64,000 nt of DNA, from NCBI GenBank assembly GCA_037126765.1, contig JBBCBC010000019.1, positions 31,084,222-31,148,221 on the forward strand, read 5' to 3'. The first letter of the stretch is position 1. Every line of letters starts with the position of its first letter. The notes under the pieces were generated by a model. It was given only the letters and a program-made list of their open reading frames with translations. It made no database searches and was not told the origin of the DNA. The translations under genes and the position numbers were made by a program. Shown in pieces: positions 34,211 to 44,497 of the stretch. Origin of the DNA: Stenogyne calaminthoides. Lineage: Eukaryota > Streptophyta > Magnoliopsida > Lamiales > Lamiaceae.

Positions 34211-34688
34211 AGGAAAAATGTCAATTCAGGACCTGAAAGATGACAAAATTATCAATTTAAGGCCTTAAAGATTTTTCCTATCGATTCAAGGCCTGAAAGA
34301 TAGAAAACTATCGATTTAGGGCCTGAAAGATAAAAACTATCAATTTGAGGCTCACACATTTTAAGGCCATGTTTGACACTTATATTTCATATCCTTATTT
34401 CATGTTTTTTTTAGGGTTTACAGTTCAAGGTTTATGGTTCAGGGGGTTTAAGGTTCATGGTTCAAGGTTTAGGGTTCATCGTTTAGGGTTTAGGGTTTAG
34501 TGTTCAGGGTTTAGGGTTTTAGTGCCAAACATCGCCTAAAATTTATAAGCCTCGAATTTATAGTTTCTATCTTTCAGGCCCTGAATTGATAGTTTTCTAT
34601 CTTTCAGGCCTTGAATCGATAGAAAAAATCTTTCAAGCCTTAAATTGATAGTTTTACCATCTTTCAGGCCCTGAATTGATAAAACTCC
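34211..34688. mobile_element. Foldback element with telomere-like loop, TSD TAAATTTT
   Basis: Arms of about 160 bp (34211-34374 and 34527-34688) are inverted copies of each other. Each holds four rough sub-repeats of CCTGAAAGATAGAAAACTAT type. TAAATTTT flanks both sides (34203-34210 and 34689-34696). The loop is a degenerate TTTAGGG tract. No ORF. Confidence 0.75.
34411..34521 (+). repeat. Degenerate interstitial telomere-like tract (TTTAGGG)
   Basis: Alternating GTTTAGGG, GTTCAGGG, GTTCATGG and GGTTTAAGG units, with three clean TTTAGGG copies in a row near 34482-34500. This is the Arabidopsis-type plant telomere unit, heavily mutated, in the loop of the foldback. Confidence 0.75.
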
Positions 34689-35185
34689 TAAATTTTACAA
34701 TATTGTGCTTATTCAAGGAAACCACTAAATTAAAATTGTCCATGGAATATGACTATGTAGAAAATTAGGTGGAAATAAAAAATAAAAAAAGCTACCTCCA
34801 CCCCATTTTAATTGTCATTGAAGAAAAAAAATTTGCACCAAATTAAAGGAATAGTGGAACATTGTTTCTGAGACCAGACCAGTTACAAAGACATTAATTT
34901 TGTCATTACGAATTTGGGACTACAGAAAGAGCAGTAACAAGCTATAATATTAAGAATAAAAAGGTCTTACATGATAATCATAAAAATTAATAGGATGATC
35001 CAGTTGACCGAAAATACCATCACAATTTCATATCATTTTGATAATTAGATATGAGCTCAAAAATTTCACAATTGTACTCTAAAAAAAACTACAAAGATCA
35101 ACTTCTTTCATTGTAGAAATTTAAACTTTGTTTGATAAACAACATGTACCACTAAACATAAAAAATCGAACACGATTACACGGGC

Positions 35186-35202
35186 CACGTGCAACGCACG
35201 TG
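35186..35202 (+). terminator. Helitron 3' hairpin
   Basis: CACGTGC AAC GCACGTG: a perfect 7-bp stem with a 3-nt loop, 13 nt before the CTAG end. In Helitrons this hairpin serves as the rolling-circle termination signal. Confidence 0.8.
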
Positions 35203-37024
35203 TCGAAAAACCTAGTTGTATTAAATTGTACTTCGTCTCATATATGAGACCGTCTCGTATGAATTTTTGTCTTGTTTTAAATATTATATAAATTAATTAT
35301 AAATTTACTCTCCAGAAAAGATGTTATACTCTTTTTTTTCCCCTTAAAACCAAGATATTGTAGTCTTATAATATGTAGTTTTGTTTAAAAAATCAGCCTC
35401 AATAATGTATGATTTTGTTTGGCAAAAGGGATTTTTTTTTTGCTATTTAATCTAATTCAAAAGTAGTGAATCTCCATATATATAAGCTCATGAATTTCTG
35501 ATTGTAAGACTATATATATATCAAGAATGAAACTAATGATCTTCACAAAACATACATCTACCACCTATGCAGTATATGTGCTATCTATGCTAAAATCTGG
35601 ATATTCACTAGCTATTTTTTCTAAGTTAATCCTGGAATATAATACACCTACATAATATATGAACAAAGATATGATGATCAACCAGGTGTCTCATATGATC
35701 TGCTACTTATTATCATTGTCTATGTTATTATCATTTTCGGGCAATATCGTCCCTTTGTGAATTTGCATTATGCTCGTCTTCTCTATGATCCGCTCCATTC
35801 GTCTCGTTGCCTTCCACTGGTTCTGGAAGATCATAATCTTGAACTTGTTTTGTTACATCAAAAGAATTTGAACTTGTTGAGTTTGTTTGCCTCTCATCAT
35901 CATGTGTAGACTCTCTAATTACCACCTGGTCCTGTTGTTTGAACAATTAATATAGATTATGATTTAATTAGATGAATAAGGATGTTAAAAACATTTTGAT
36001 TCTGGAATCTTTGAACATGAACATACCTCTGGTTGATCTATGCCTTTGCTAGAAGCATTTTGATTTGATGTAGCTTCAGAATCATTAGCAGATTTTGCAT
36101 CAATGGATCCTGAGCTAGTTTCTTCATCAGGATCAATACTACTAACAACAACTTCTTCTGATTGATCGTCGTTTTCTTGGATTTTCAGTTCATCGTCATG
36201 TGCAGATTCTCTAACTACCATCTGATCATGTTGTTTGAATAGTTAATATAGATTCTAATTTAATCATATGTATTTAAATATGTTAAAGCTAATAATGGGG
36301 ATGAATTTAAGGAGGGCGCAAAGGCGATTGCCCCTTTAGATTTTTATTTTTTTTCCCTCTTGAATTGAAAATATATAGGATATTATTATATAAATATTTT
36401 TGTCTCCCTTAAAATAAAATTCTCCCTTATAATTTGAAATGTTTAAACATAAACATACCTCTGATTGATCTATGCTTTTGTCAAAAGCATTTTGATTTGA
36501 CGTAGCTTCAGAAGTATCAGTAGATGCTGCATCAATAGATCTTGAGCTAGTTTCTTCATCATGATCAATACTACTAATAACAACTTCTTCGGATTGATCA
36601 ACATTTTCTTGGTTTTTCAGCTCGTCGCTTACATATTCAAGGGACGCATCAGCAGAAATCGAAGATTCTGTTGTGTGTGGTGCAGGTTGATGAGCCTGTT
36701 CGGTCCCATCTTGATTAAGATTTGGTAAAGATAATGTGGATATTAGTACAGATTTAGGTGATATAGTTGAAGTTTGTGGTTGTTGATCATTAGAATCTAC
36801 ATCAGGTTGGTTGATACTTGGATGATCGCCAGAGCTTTGTTGCTCTAGCTCAATGTGGCCTTGATCTTCACTATTGTCACTTAACTCGAATTGGACATGA
36901 TGTTTTTTGTCCAATGGATTTTCTCGATTTGTGATGTATGTTGTCTCAATTCTTGAAACTCCATTGTTGATTGGATCTTGTCTGTTGATCTCGTTGTCAT
37001 CAGCTTCAGAGAGGGCCCCGTTGT

Positions 37025-37696
37025 CACTTAATTCAGATTGGACACATTTTTCGTTCAACAGATGTTCATGATCTGTGGTGGTTTCTAATAAAGATTTGTG
37101 TTTTGTTGTCTCGATTCTTGATTTTTGATCATTGATTGCATCTTTTATGTTGGTCTCGTTGTCGGAGGGGGCCCACGAGTCATTACCATTGTCACTTAAT
37201 CTGGATTGGACACGTTTTTCATTCAATGGTTGTTCATGATCTGTGGTGGTGTCTGATAAAGATTCGTCATTTGTTATCTTGATTCTTGAATCTTGATCAT
37301 TGATTGCATCTCGTCTGTTGGTCTCGTTAGCGGAGGGGACCCACAAGTCATTACTGTTGTCACTTAACTCGGATTGGACACATTTTACGTTCAATGGTTG
37401 TTCGTGATCCGTGGTGGTTTCTGATAAAGATTCATCCTCTGTTGTCTCGATTCTTGAAACTTGATCGTTGATTGCATCTCGTATGTTGGTCTCGTTGTTG
37501 AAGGGGGCCCACAAGTCATTGTCATTGTCACTTAACTCGGATTGGAAACATTTTTCATTAAACGATTGTTCATGATCCGTGGTGGTGTCTGATAAAGATT
37601 AGTCATCTGTTATCTCGATTCTTGAAACTCGACCGTTGGTTGCATCTCGTCTGTTGGTCTCATTAGCCCACGAGTTGTCACCGTCCTAAGAAAGAT
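37025..37696 (-). repeat. 168-bp coding minisatellite (56 residues), four units
   Basis: Units start at 37025, 37193, 37361 and 37529, an exact 168-bp spacing, with a partial fifth toward 36888. Each encodes a version of SELSDN..., NETN.RDAIND, SRIETT and TTDHEQPLN. The period is a multiple of three, so repeat-number change would keep frame. The stops at 37600 and 37687 lie in the last unit. Confidence 0.88.
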
Positions 37697-39191
37697 CGTT
37701 CGTCTCCAATATCTCACAATCACACGTCAAGACATCCTCGTTCATGTTCTCGTCTATGGTTAGAGGAGGAGAGCTAACTTCCGAGACCTCGACTTGCATG
37801 TCTGAGGCAATGGAGTAGGAGATGGTGTGACGTCTCATGGGCTTATCGTCGTAATATTGTTGCTTTAATTGAGTAGCATTCTCCAATGTGGAGTTTGCGT
37901 AACTCAGGTTGTCCCCTAACGCTTCTTCTTTGTTCTCGATTTCTAGAAGGGCGTTTCTTCGCATAGACGAGAGAGATTTTAATACGGCTTCTCTGTCTAT
38001 CTTGAAGAGGGGTGGATCTTCTTCTGATGATGGTGAGCTTGAACTTGAATTGAAATCTGATTGTGGAATTTGTTGAGTTGATTCTGATTCACCATTACTT
38101 TCTGAACTGTGATTCTCACTCTCATTTTCGTCATCTACTTGAATGACTTCTTTGATCTGATCATCATCTTGGTTGTTCATACTTGATTTTGATTCAAATA
38201 ATTTTTGCTCGAATATCGGACTAAGTTTCTCTCTGTTATGAAAAATTAATTAGCAGCAGTATAACAAGAAAAATTATAATGTTAAATGTGACACTAATCA
38301 TATAAGTAAGTGTTTGTGCTCTCGAAAAGATTGATTTAAATGATTTTTGTTGTCAAACTTAATTGTATTTTTTCTACGAACTGAGCTGCAACCATCATTT
38401 GCTTTTCACTTGGCCACTAGCACAGGTAGTCTTGTGTAGGACGATTGAGCTGAGCTGGCACGTGAGGAGGCAAACGATGATTCTAACTCAACTCGTGCAC
38501 AAGACATAACAAACTCCATGCATGTTTGTTACCTGGAGACGCATATTATGTCCTGGATAAGCGATATCCTCCACGCCTGAACCCAAAATCACGATCGGAT
38601 GATGTTGCATCGCGATTACGGGCGTGTAGTGAAGGCCCTAAACTGAAACTCTCATGTCGAGTAAACATCACATCCCTATAGTTATTGCTCAACGTAAATT
38701 CTTGATGAAAACTGTCTCCCGTTAAAACGGGTTCTCTTCCTGAGGATCGTAGGGAAGATAGAACGGATTCCGCATTGGTATCAAAACTGAAGGAGCAGAA
38801 CCGGGGCCCGGAGAAAAAGGACCGCTTATTTTATTAGGGGGGTGTGTGATAATTTTTGGTATGACTAAGTTGGCCATTTGGGTGATGGTGTGATCGTTGT
38901 TTTTATTCTTGTTCATGAGTGACGATCGAAGATGGTTTAGCATTTTGCGTGATCTTCGCCTCGCGATCAAGCTCTCGAGTCTCTTTGTCCTTTCGGTATC
39001 TGAAATGCCGATATCCATCACATTGTTTTTACGGTCATCTTCGTTTGTCGTCTCCTCCTCGTTTTCGTTTTTTAAGGATGTCTGAGGAGGTGAACGCACT
39101 TGTTCAACTTCTCGAATTTCCTTTGGGATTTCTTCAACCAACAACGTGGTCTTATCGATGCAATCGTCATCGCAATTGGTTGATGAAATTA

Positions 39192-39405
39192 CTTCTCCTC
39201 TTCCTCCTCCTGTTCGTCCTGCTGCAGCAGGACGTCCTGTTTTGCCAGCTCATTTTCCCACATGGTCTCGTCCTGCTGCAGCAGGGCGTTCTGTTTCGCC
39301 GTCTCTTCTTCCCTAGAGATCTTGTCCTGCTGCTGCAGAGTGTGCCATGTCGCTAGCTCATTTTCCAGGGTGATCTCGTCCTGCTGCAACAGGGTATTCT
39401 GTTTC
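39192..39405 (-). repeat. Coding minisatellite encoding LLQQDE units
   Basis: The segment encodes four degenerate repeats of about 17 residues around LLQQDE..ENELA. DNA units share CTGCTGCAGCAGGA-type cores. The exon 1 frame is lost right after the array, in a Glu-rich GAG/GAA run. Confidence 0.75.
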
Positions 39406-40396
39406 TTCTCGTCTTCCCTCACGATCTCCACGGCTCTTCTTCGTCTCACCGAGTGGACGCGTTCCGTCGCAAACTTAGTTTTTTTTCTAGTGTTGTAATT
39501 CTGATCCCTTTTCACGTTGCCCTCAACAACCTCTCTCGGCTTTCTGAGAATGATGAGGGCAACACAAGAACAAACAACGAGAGGCGTCGAATATACCAAG
39601 ATCCAAAAGACTAATGGAAAGAAGACGCAGAGGATGAACGAGAAGAACAAAGAACAAGAAACATATGGATGGTTTATAGAAGCATCCACACATGTTTTGG
39701 AAGACAATCTTAGCATTTTCCATAGGCAAATTTGGACATCATAGGCATTGTCAGTCATCTTTCTTGAATCAAGAATCTAGAGTATATGAGTTTTTTTTCA
39801 GATAAACAACAAAGTGTGAATTTCTGAAAAATGGATTGGATAGCATAATTGATTCAAGAGAGAGAGAGGAGTGGATGCGAGAAAGGGGGACAAAATATAG
39901 TAATTAATCATTGTTTGGTTTAAATTTGAATGTGATCCTGTTTATGTGGCCATCTTTAGTATTCTTCTCTTGTTTCCCCGACTTCAATGCATGCAACGCC
40001 AACCAAAAGATATAGGAAATTTATTCTTCCTATTTTCACCAATTTCATCCCACCCCTGCATATATATAAATCAGATGCTTTCGAAAAAAGAAAAAAAGAA
40101 AAATAATAATACTACTTTTAAACAAATCTAAATTAATTGCATTTTTACGTACTCATTTGCCCACTAATCCATACTCATTTTACTTTGTGACGACTGAATT
40201 TTGATCACCCCAAGTAGAGGAGAGTGTTTCATTCATTATATTAAGATCTGTTTTTTCATTTGTAGAAGATACTCCTCCACTCCTATGCTCGATTTCTCAT
40301 TTTTTATTTTGATCCGTCTCATATTTATTTTTCTCTTTCATAAATATCAATAAAATAACATTGTTTACAATTTTATCATTCCAACATCTTAAAAAC

Positions 40397-40626
40397 GAGT
40401 GAGTCTCATATGCATCAGGTACACCGTGCACTTATAATGCATTTTAGAATCATGCAACTTATTATACTGAAAGATACATTTTGTTTACACTGAACCATGC
40501 AATTTTTTTTATATCAATAATTGCACGTTTCAGTGTAAACAAGTTGCATATTTCAATATAACAAGTTGCATGATTCTAAAATGTACTATGAGTGCACGGT
40601 GCACTTGAATGCATACAAAGCTAACC
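40397..40626. mobile_element. Mutator-type MITE, second copy
   Basis: Left end GAGTGAGTCTCATATGCATC; right end inverted GGTTAGCTTTGTATGCATTC. The flanks CTTAAAAAC (40388-40396) and CTTAAAAAT (40627-40635) agree at 8 of 9. The interior shares TTTTAGAATCATGCAAC with the copy at 13781. Confidence 0.75.
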
Positions 40627-40748
40627 CTTAAAAATTATATTTATGTCATTACTTTATACACACTAAAAATTAATTCATCCACTTTAATAATAAAGTAGAA
40701 AAATCTATAATACTCTCAACTAAAAAATATTTTAAGCTCTTACTATAT

Positions 40749-40870
40749 TATGGGCGTGTTTTGAAACACGTAAAGCTTTCAGAATCACTTATTTTTAAAG
40801 CTCCATCTCACAGCTTTTGAAAATAAGTGCTTCTGAAAGTTGTTTTAAGTGTTTCAAAATACACCCTATA
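40749..40870. mobile_element. Small hAT-like foldback
   Basis: Near-palindromic over its whole length. Left TATGGGCGTGTTTTGAAACA and right, inverted, TATAGGGTGTATTTTGAAAC. The GGG(C/T)GTGTTTTGAAA start resembles plant hAT MITEs. No clear TSD. Confidence 0.5.
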
Positions 40871-41337
40871 TACCAGATAAACAGTAAATAATCAATCAAG
40901 TGTGAGATGGAGGGAGTACTAATTTAAAATTTATTTTAAAAAAGTCAACTTTTAAATTAGGATAAAGTATGACTAACTCGTCGCTGGTCTATTGAATGTA
41001 AGGAGTAGCTACTTGTATTATGATTGGGTATCATAATTGCTAGTATTTATGTGATTTTCATGCTCAATTTGATAGGAATCCATGCTTTTATTGCACTAAT
41101 TTCACTCAATTTGACCTAAATGTGGAGAAAGATTGTGTGTTGCTTTTTGTGTAGGAAATGAGTGAAAACGAGCTAGAATGACTAAATAAACTGCTCTGAT
41201 CTAGAAGGATGTAGGAGAAGAGAGTTGAACCATGTGAAATAGCTTGAAATGAGGGTATCAACGCAAAAAGAACCAAGTCAATCGGAGTTCGGGAGCTCGA
41301 GTTATGGGCGAAACAAAAATGTCGCGCTGTTGGTGCT

Positions 41338-41549
41338 ACTCGACTCGAGCGAGACTGCTCGAGTCGAGCTGGCAGCTCGAGTAGATCCAATGTGCTCGGC
41401 ATTTTGAGCATTTTGAGTACAGTAGGTTGGGAAAAAATTATGACCAGCTCGACCCGAGCAACACGGCTCGAGTCGAGCTGCTGGAATAGCAAAAATGCGA
41501 GAACGATTATGGCCAGCTCGACCCGAGCAACCTGGCTCGAGTCGAGCTG
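41338..41549 (+). promoter_or_regulatory. CTCGAG-rich hairpin cluster upstream of the LTR TATA box
   Basis: Two imperfect inverted repeats of the form CAGCTCGACCCGAGC / GCTCGAGTCGAGCTG with 6-nt loops lie at 41445-41480 (15-bp arms, 14 match) and 41511-41552 (18-bp arms, 17 match). A related palindromic cluster lies at 41338-41378. All are conserved in the 3' LTR near 50900-51115. Position 60-270 bp upstream of the TATA box suggests promoter control; this is inference. Confidence 0.6.
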
Positions 41550-41609
41550 GCCCAAAAATAGAGATGCTGCCAAAAAGCCCTAGGGACACGTGCCAACTGA
41601 TTCCAAAGC

Positions 41610-41620
41610 ATATATAAAGG
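41610..41620 (+). promoter_or_regulatory. TATA box of the Athila-like 5' LTR
   Basis: ATATATAAAGG at 41610 is preserved in the 3' LTR (51176-51185). An ACACGTG E/G-box-like motif lies just upstream (near 41585) in both. Confidence 0.65.
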
Positions 41621-42724
41621 CCCAACCGCTTTTTTTTTTCATGATTCAAAGAAATGAGAGAGAGAGAGGATAGAGGATAGTGATATGATACTTCGAGAGC
41701 GCAACTAACTAATACTTTTACATGTTTTTCAATGTTTTTTCAATTTTGCTTCCATAGATAGCTTAGATAGTCATAGCATAGCATAGATAGAGTGTTTATT
41801 TCAGTTTTGAGCAAGAAACCAAGGAGTATTGATGGATTTTGTATGAATTTGTGCTTGAACTTCAATAGCAAGGTGTCTCTTTCTTTCTTTTGGTTTATTG
41901 TTGTTACTTTTGATATGAGTTCTTTGATTTCTTGTTGTTTAGCCATGGGTTTTTCCTTGTGCACCATGGGCTAAGGTTATTAGTGTTTGGGTGTTTGGTG
42001 GTTTTGCTATTAGCTTGTGTGTTTTTGCTAGTTTATTTCAACGAGAGTTGGGTAGACGGGTTTAGGCATATGGGTATCCGAATTAGAGTCGGTCAAGTCC
42101 TATCGCAACGAGAGTTGGGTAGATACTTTAGAACCCCCCTAATATACATTATCTTCTTGAGTTAAAACCTTGAGTGGATAGTGAAGAGCACATAGGAGCA
42201 TCAACCTTAGTCTACAAGTGGGAACACATGGTGATGTAGTAGTTAGCTAATTAGAGGACCATATCCGTGCAATTACACGGGTTAGCAAAGGGAGATTCAC
42301 CTCTCGATCCTAGGATTTCAACCGATATCGTACCCTAGGCTTACCAAGTACGGGAATGGTATATGTTTAGCGATCGTCCTTATAGAATAACCGAAAATAG
42401 GGGAAAACACCATAATTGATCTTTTGACAATCGTCTCACAAGGAAAAACACCCGAGCACATCTTCTCTCGCTAGTAAATAAAAATCGTTTGCTATTTAAT
42501 TGCTTTCTCTTTGCTTGCTCGTTTATAGTTTGATCTTTGTTTCGCTTGTTGAATATTGCTTTCTTTAATTTTTCCAAACATGTCACACTATAATCATGCG
42601 ACAACATATAACAATTAGACTATATTCCACATCTAGTCCCGTGGATTGATATTTAAAACCGGGCACTTTAACGACCCTCTTATACTTGAGAGGTTAGTGT
42701 GTTGCAAAACACGTGTCAAGTTTT

Positions 42725-42742
42725 TGGCTCCGTTGCCGGGGA
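42725..42742 (+). promoter_or_regulatory. Primer-binding site of the Athila-like element
   Basis: TGGCTCCGTTGCCGGGGA begins 6 nt after the 5' LTR. It differs by one base from the TGGCGCCGTTGCCGGGGA of Athila-type elements (tRNA-Asp primed). Confidence 0.85.
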
Positions 42743-42863
42743 TTAGGTTGTGTTGAGTATAACTAGTTGTTCGTTGAACGTGATTACTAGTGTCTTTTTC
42801 TTTTTAGTAACTAACATTGCTAATAGTTGGCTTGGAGATTTGTGGTGCTTGTTGATTCTCTAG

Positions 42864-44448
42864 GTGTGTATGAACACAAGAGCAAGTGGGATAAAACCAA
42901 TTCCCATTGATCTTGAGATTGAAGCCACGGCTAGGAGAAGAAATCGAGACCGAAATCGAAGATTAGCCCAACAAAGATCAATGAGCGAAAATCAAAACAA
43001 TCGGATGAATTTGGAAGGGGGTGACAATGGAGATCACCCAATGTGGGAATATTTCAACCCTCAAGTGCAAAAGCACTATGATGGCATAGCCCGTCCGGCT
43101 ATTGCGGCGAATAACTTTGAAATCAAGTCGGCCCTCATTCAAATGCTCCAAAAACAACAATTTGGTGGAGGGAAGAATGAGGACCCAAATCGGCATATCG
43201 CTCAATTCTTGGAGTATGCGGACACTGTCAAGATCAATGGGGTCAGGGACGACGCTTGGAGAGCTTGAACCTTCACCTTCACCTTGAGGGATAAGGCAAA
43301 AGATTGGATTGTCTCCTTACCCCCCGATAGTCTTGGCTCGTGTGACATATTGTGCCAAAAGTTCTTGATGAAGTTCTTCCCACCCGCAATGACACTTCAA
43401 TGCAAGAAGGAGATCGCCCAATTTCGACAAAGGGGTGGGGAGATCTTTTACGAAGTTTGGGAGAGATATAATGCCATGATAAGGAGATGCCCACAACACA
43501 ATTTTGTCAACGATCAAGTGGTGATCTATTTCTACTATGGTTTGAACGACGAAGGAAGAATGTTCATCGATTCATCATCGGGTGGATCAATTTTTGACAA
43601 GACCGGTAAGGAAGGGTTTGGCATTGATTGATCGGATTGCCAATAACACCTTCACTTGGACATCCGATATTCAAAAGATCTCCCAAATGGATAATGATCC
43701 AAACAACGCGATGGCGGAAGCAATGAGAGTTTTAATGAACAAGGTTGATTCGTTAGCGGAAAGCCAAAGGAGAGGAATATTGGGAGGGAACATGGAGGTG
43801 CCATTGAATGCTAATCAAGTTGAGGAAGCCAATTACACGGGAAGGGGGAATTATCAAGGAAACTACCAAGGGAATCAACAATTCCAAGGTAATTACTACC
43901 AAAACTTCCAAAACCAACCTTCACACTACCTAAATCCTAACCAAAACTTCCAAAACCAATCCTCAAACTACCAAAACCGCTACCAAAACAACCATTCCCA
44001 AAACTTCTCAAACCAAAACAATCCATCATCAAACTTCCAAGGCCAAAGCAACCAAAACCAACCATCTAGCCAAAACCAAGGTCAAAACCAAAACCAAAAC
44101 ACTCAATCCTTCCCACACAATAACTCCTACAACCAAAACCTCCGTAAACATGAAAACTTTTCATACTCTAATCCGAAGGCAGCCCTCACTCTGCCACCGG
44201 GATTTGTTCCCGGAGCCCGTGCCCCAAACAATGAATGAAGACCTACTTTTGAGGATAGTTTGGCCACCTTCATCAATCTTTTAAACCAACAAACTCAAAA
44301 GTCGAATCAACGGTTTGATAAGATTGAAGAAGATTTGAAGAATCTTGAAAATATTCCAAATGCTATTACATCTCTCTCTAGCCAATTGAAGAATTTGGAA
44401 TTCCAACTAGATCAAGTGGCATCCTCAAGCCAAGGGAAGGACAAATGA
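42864..44448 (+). pseudogene. Athila-like gag, four lesions
   Basis: The retrotransposon Gag domain runs from about 43020 to 43660: HIAQFLEYADTVKING, LRDKAKDWIVSLPP, FLMKFFPP, FRQRGGEIFYEVWERY, RRCPQHNFVNDQVV. An in-frame TGA at 43266-43268 follows DAWRA; a frameshift near 43610 follows DKTGKEG; another in-frame TGA is at 44236-44238; and a stop plus frame change at 44446-44490 precedes the gag-pol junction. Both internal TGAs stand where an Arg would fit, consistent with CGA to TGA change at a methylated CpG. Between 43830 and 44150 is a long Asn/Gln-rich tract. A likely coiled coil (KIEEDLKNLENIPNAIT) follows. Confidence 0.85.
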
Positions 44449-44497
44449 AAGTTTCCCTCCACAACGGAGGTGAATCCTAGAGAACATTGTAAAGGCC

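Larger units (their letters stand above)
33221..35215 (+). mobile_element. Non-autonomous Helitron
   Basis: It starts TCTATATCTATATC...TATTAAAA after an A (33220). It ends CCTAG before a T (35216), the A/T target and CTRR end of plant Helitrons. A perfect 7-bp hairpin (CACGTGC, loop AAC, GCACGTG; 35186-35202) lies 13 nt from the end, as expected. There is no RepHel ORF, so it needs a helper. The split host MITE gives an independent check of both ends. Confidence 0.8.
33135..35271. mobile_element. MITE with GAGACCGTCTC ends, split by a Helitron
   Basis: Left part 33135-33220 (GACACTTTTGTGTGAGACC...) and right part 35216-35271 (...ATGAGACCGTCTCGTATGAA) match the two ends of the tandem copies at 52761-53056, including the CTTTAACA(C/T)TTTG interior. 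Removing 33221-35215 restores the expected junction. No TSD was found, so the superfamily is not named. Confidence 0.6.
35731..39758 (-). pseudogene. At5g17910/At2g29620-like membrane-anchored acidic protein, decayed
   Basis: Deduced exons: 39758-38533, 38230-36459, 36221-36027, 35925-35731; all junctions GT-AG. The N-terminus (ICLWKMLRLSSKTC, then two hydrophobic spans at about residues 34-70) and the blocks RLESLIARRRSRK, GSAPSVLIPMRNPFYLPYD and HESFSLGP are hallmarks of a plant family of unknown function (some members are named cardiomyopathy-associated proteins). Five lesions are visible: frame losses of one base near 39195 and near 38724, and in-frame stops at 38546-38548, 37686-37688 and 37599-37601. 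Allowing for the two missing bases, exon 1 has the phase that fits exon 2, which supports the exon model. Exon 2 carries a 168-bp coding repeat. Exons 3 and 4 are homologous. Either a recent pseudogene or an assembly with indel errors. Confidence 0.75.
40272..40916. mobile_element. Stowaway-like MITE holding two later insertions
   Basis: TA|CTCCTCCACTCCTATG at the left pairs with the inverted right end CTCCCTCCATCTCACAC|TA. Inside are the Mutator-type MITE at 40397-40626 and a hAT-like foldback at 40749-40870; without them the element would be about 290 bp, normal for Stowaway. Confidence 0.5.
41021..42718 (+). repeat. 5' LTR of the Athila-like element
   Basis: 1698 bp, TGATTGGG...ACGTGTCA. 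Compared with the 3' LTR it lacks about 90 bp after TTATTAGTGTTTGG (near 41987). It holds the promoter with a TATA box and CTCGAG-rich hairpins. Confidence 0.93.

Noticed and set aside
38897..39498. Plus-strand ORFs across the membrane-protein gene
   Set aside because: All are antisense to exon 1; the minus-strand frame matches a known plant family and the plus-strand frames do not.
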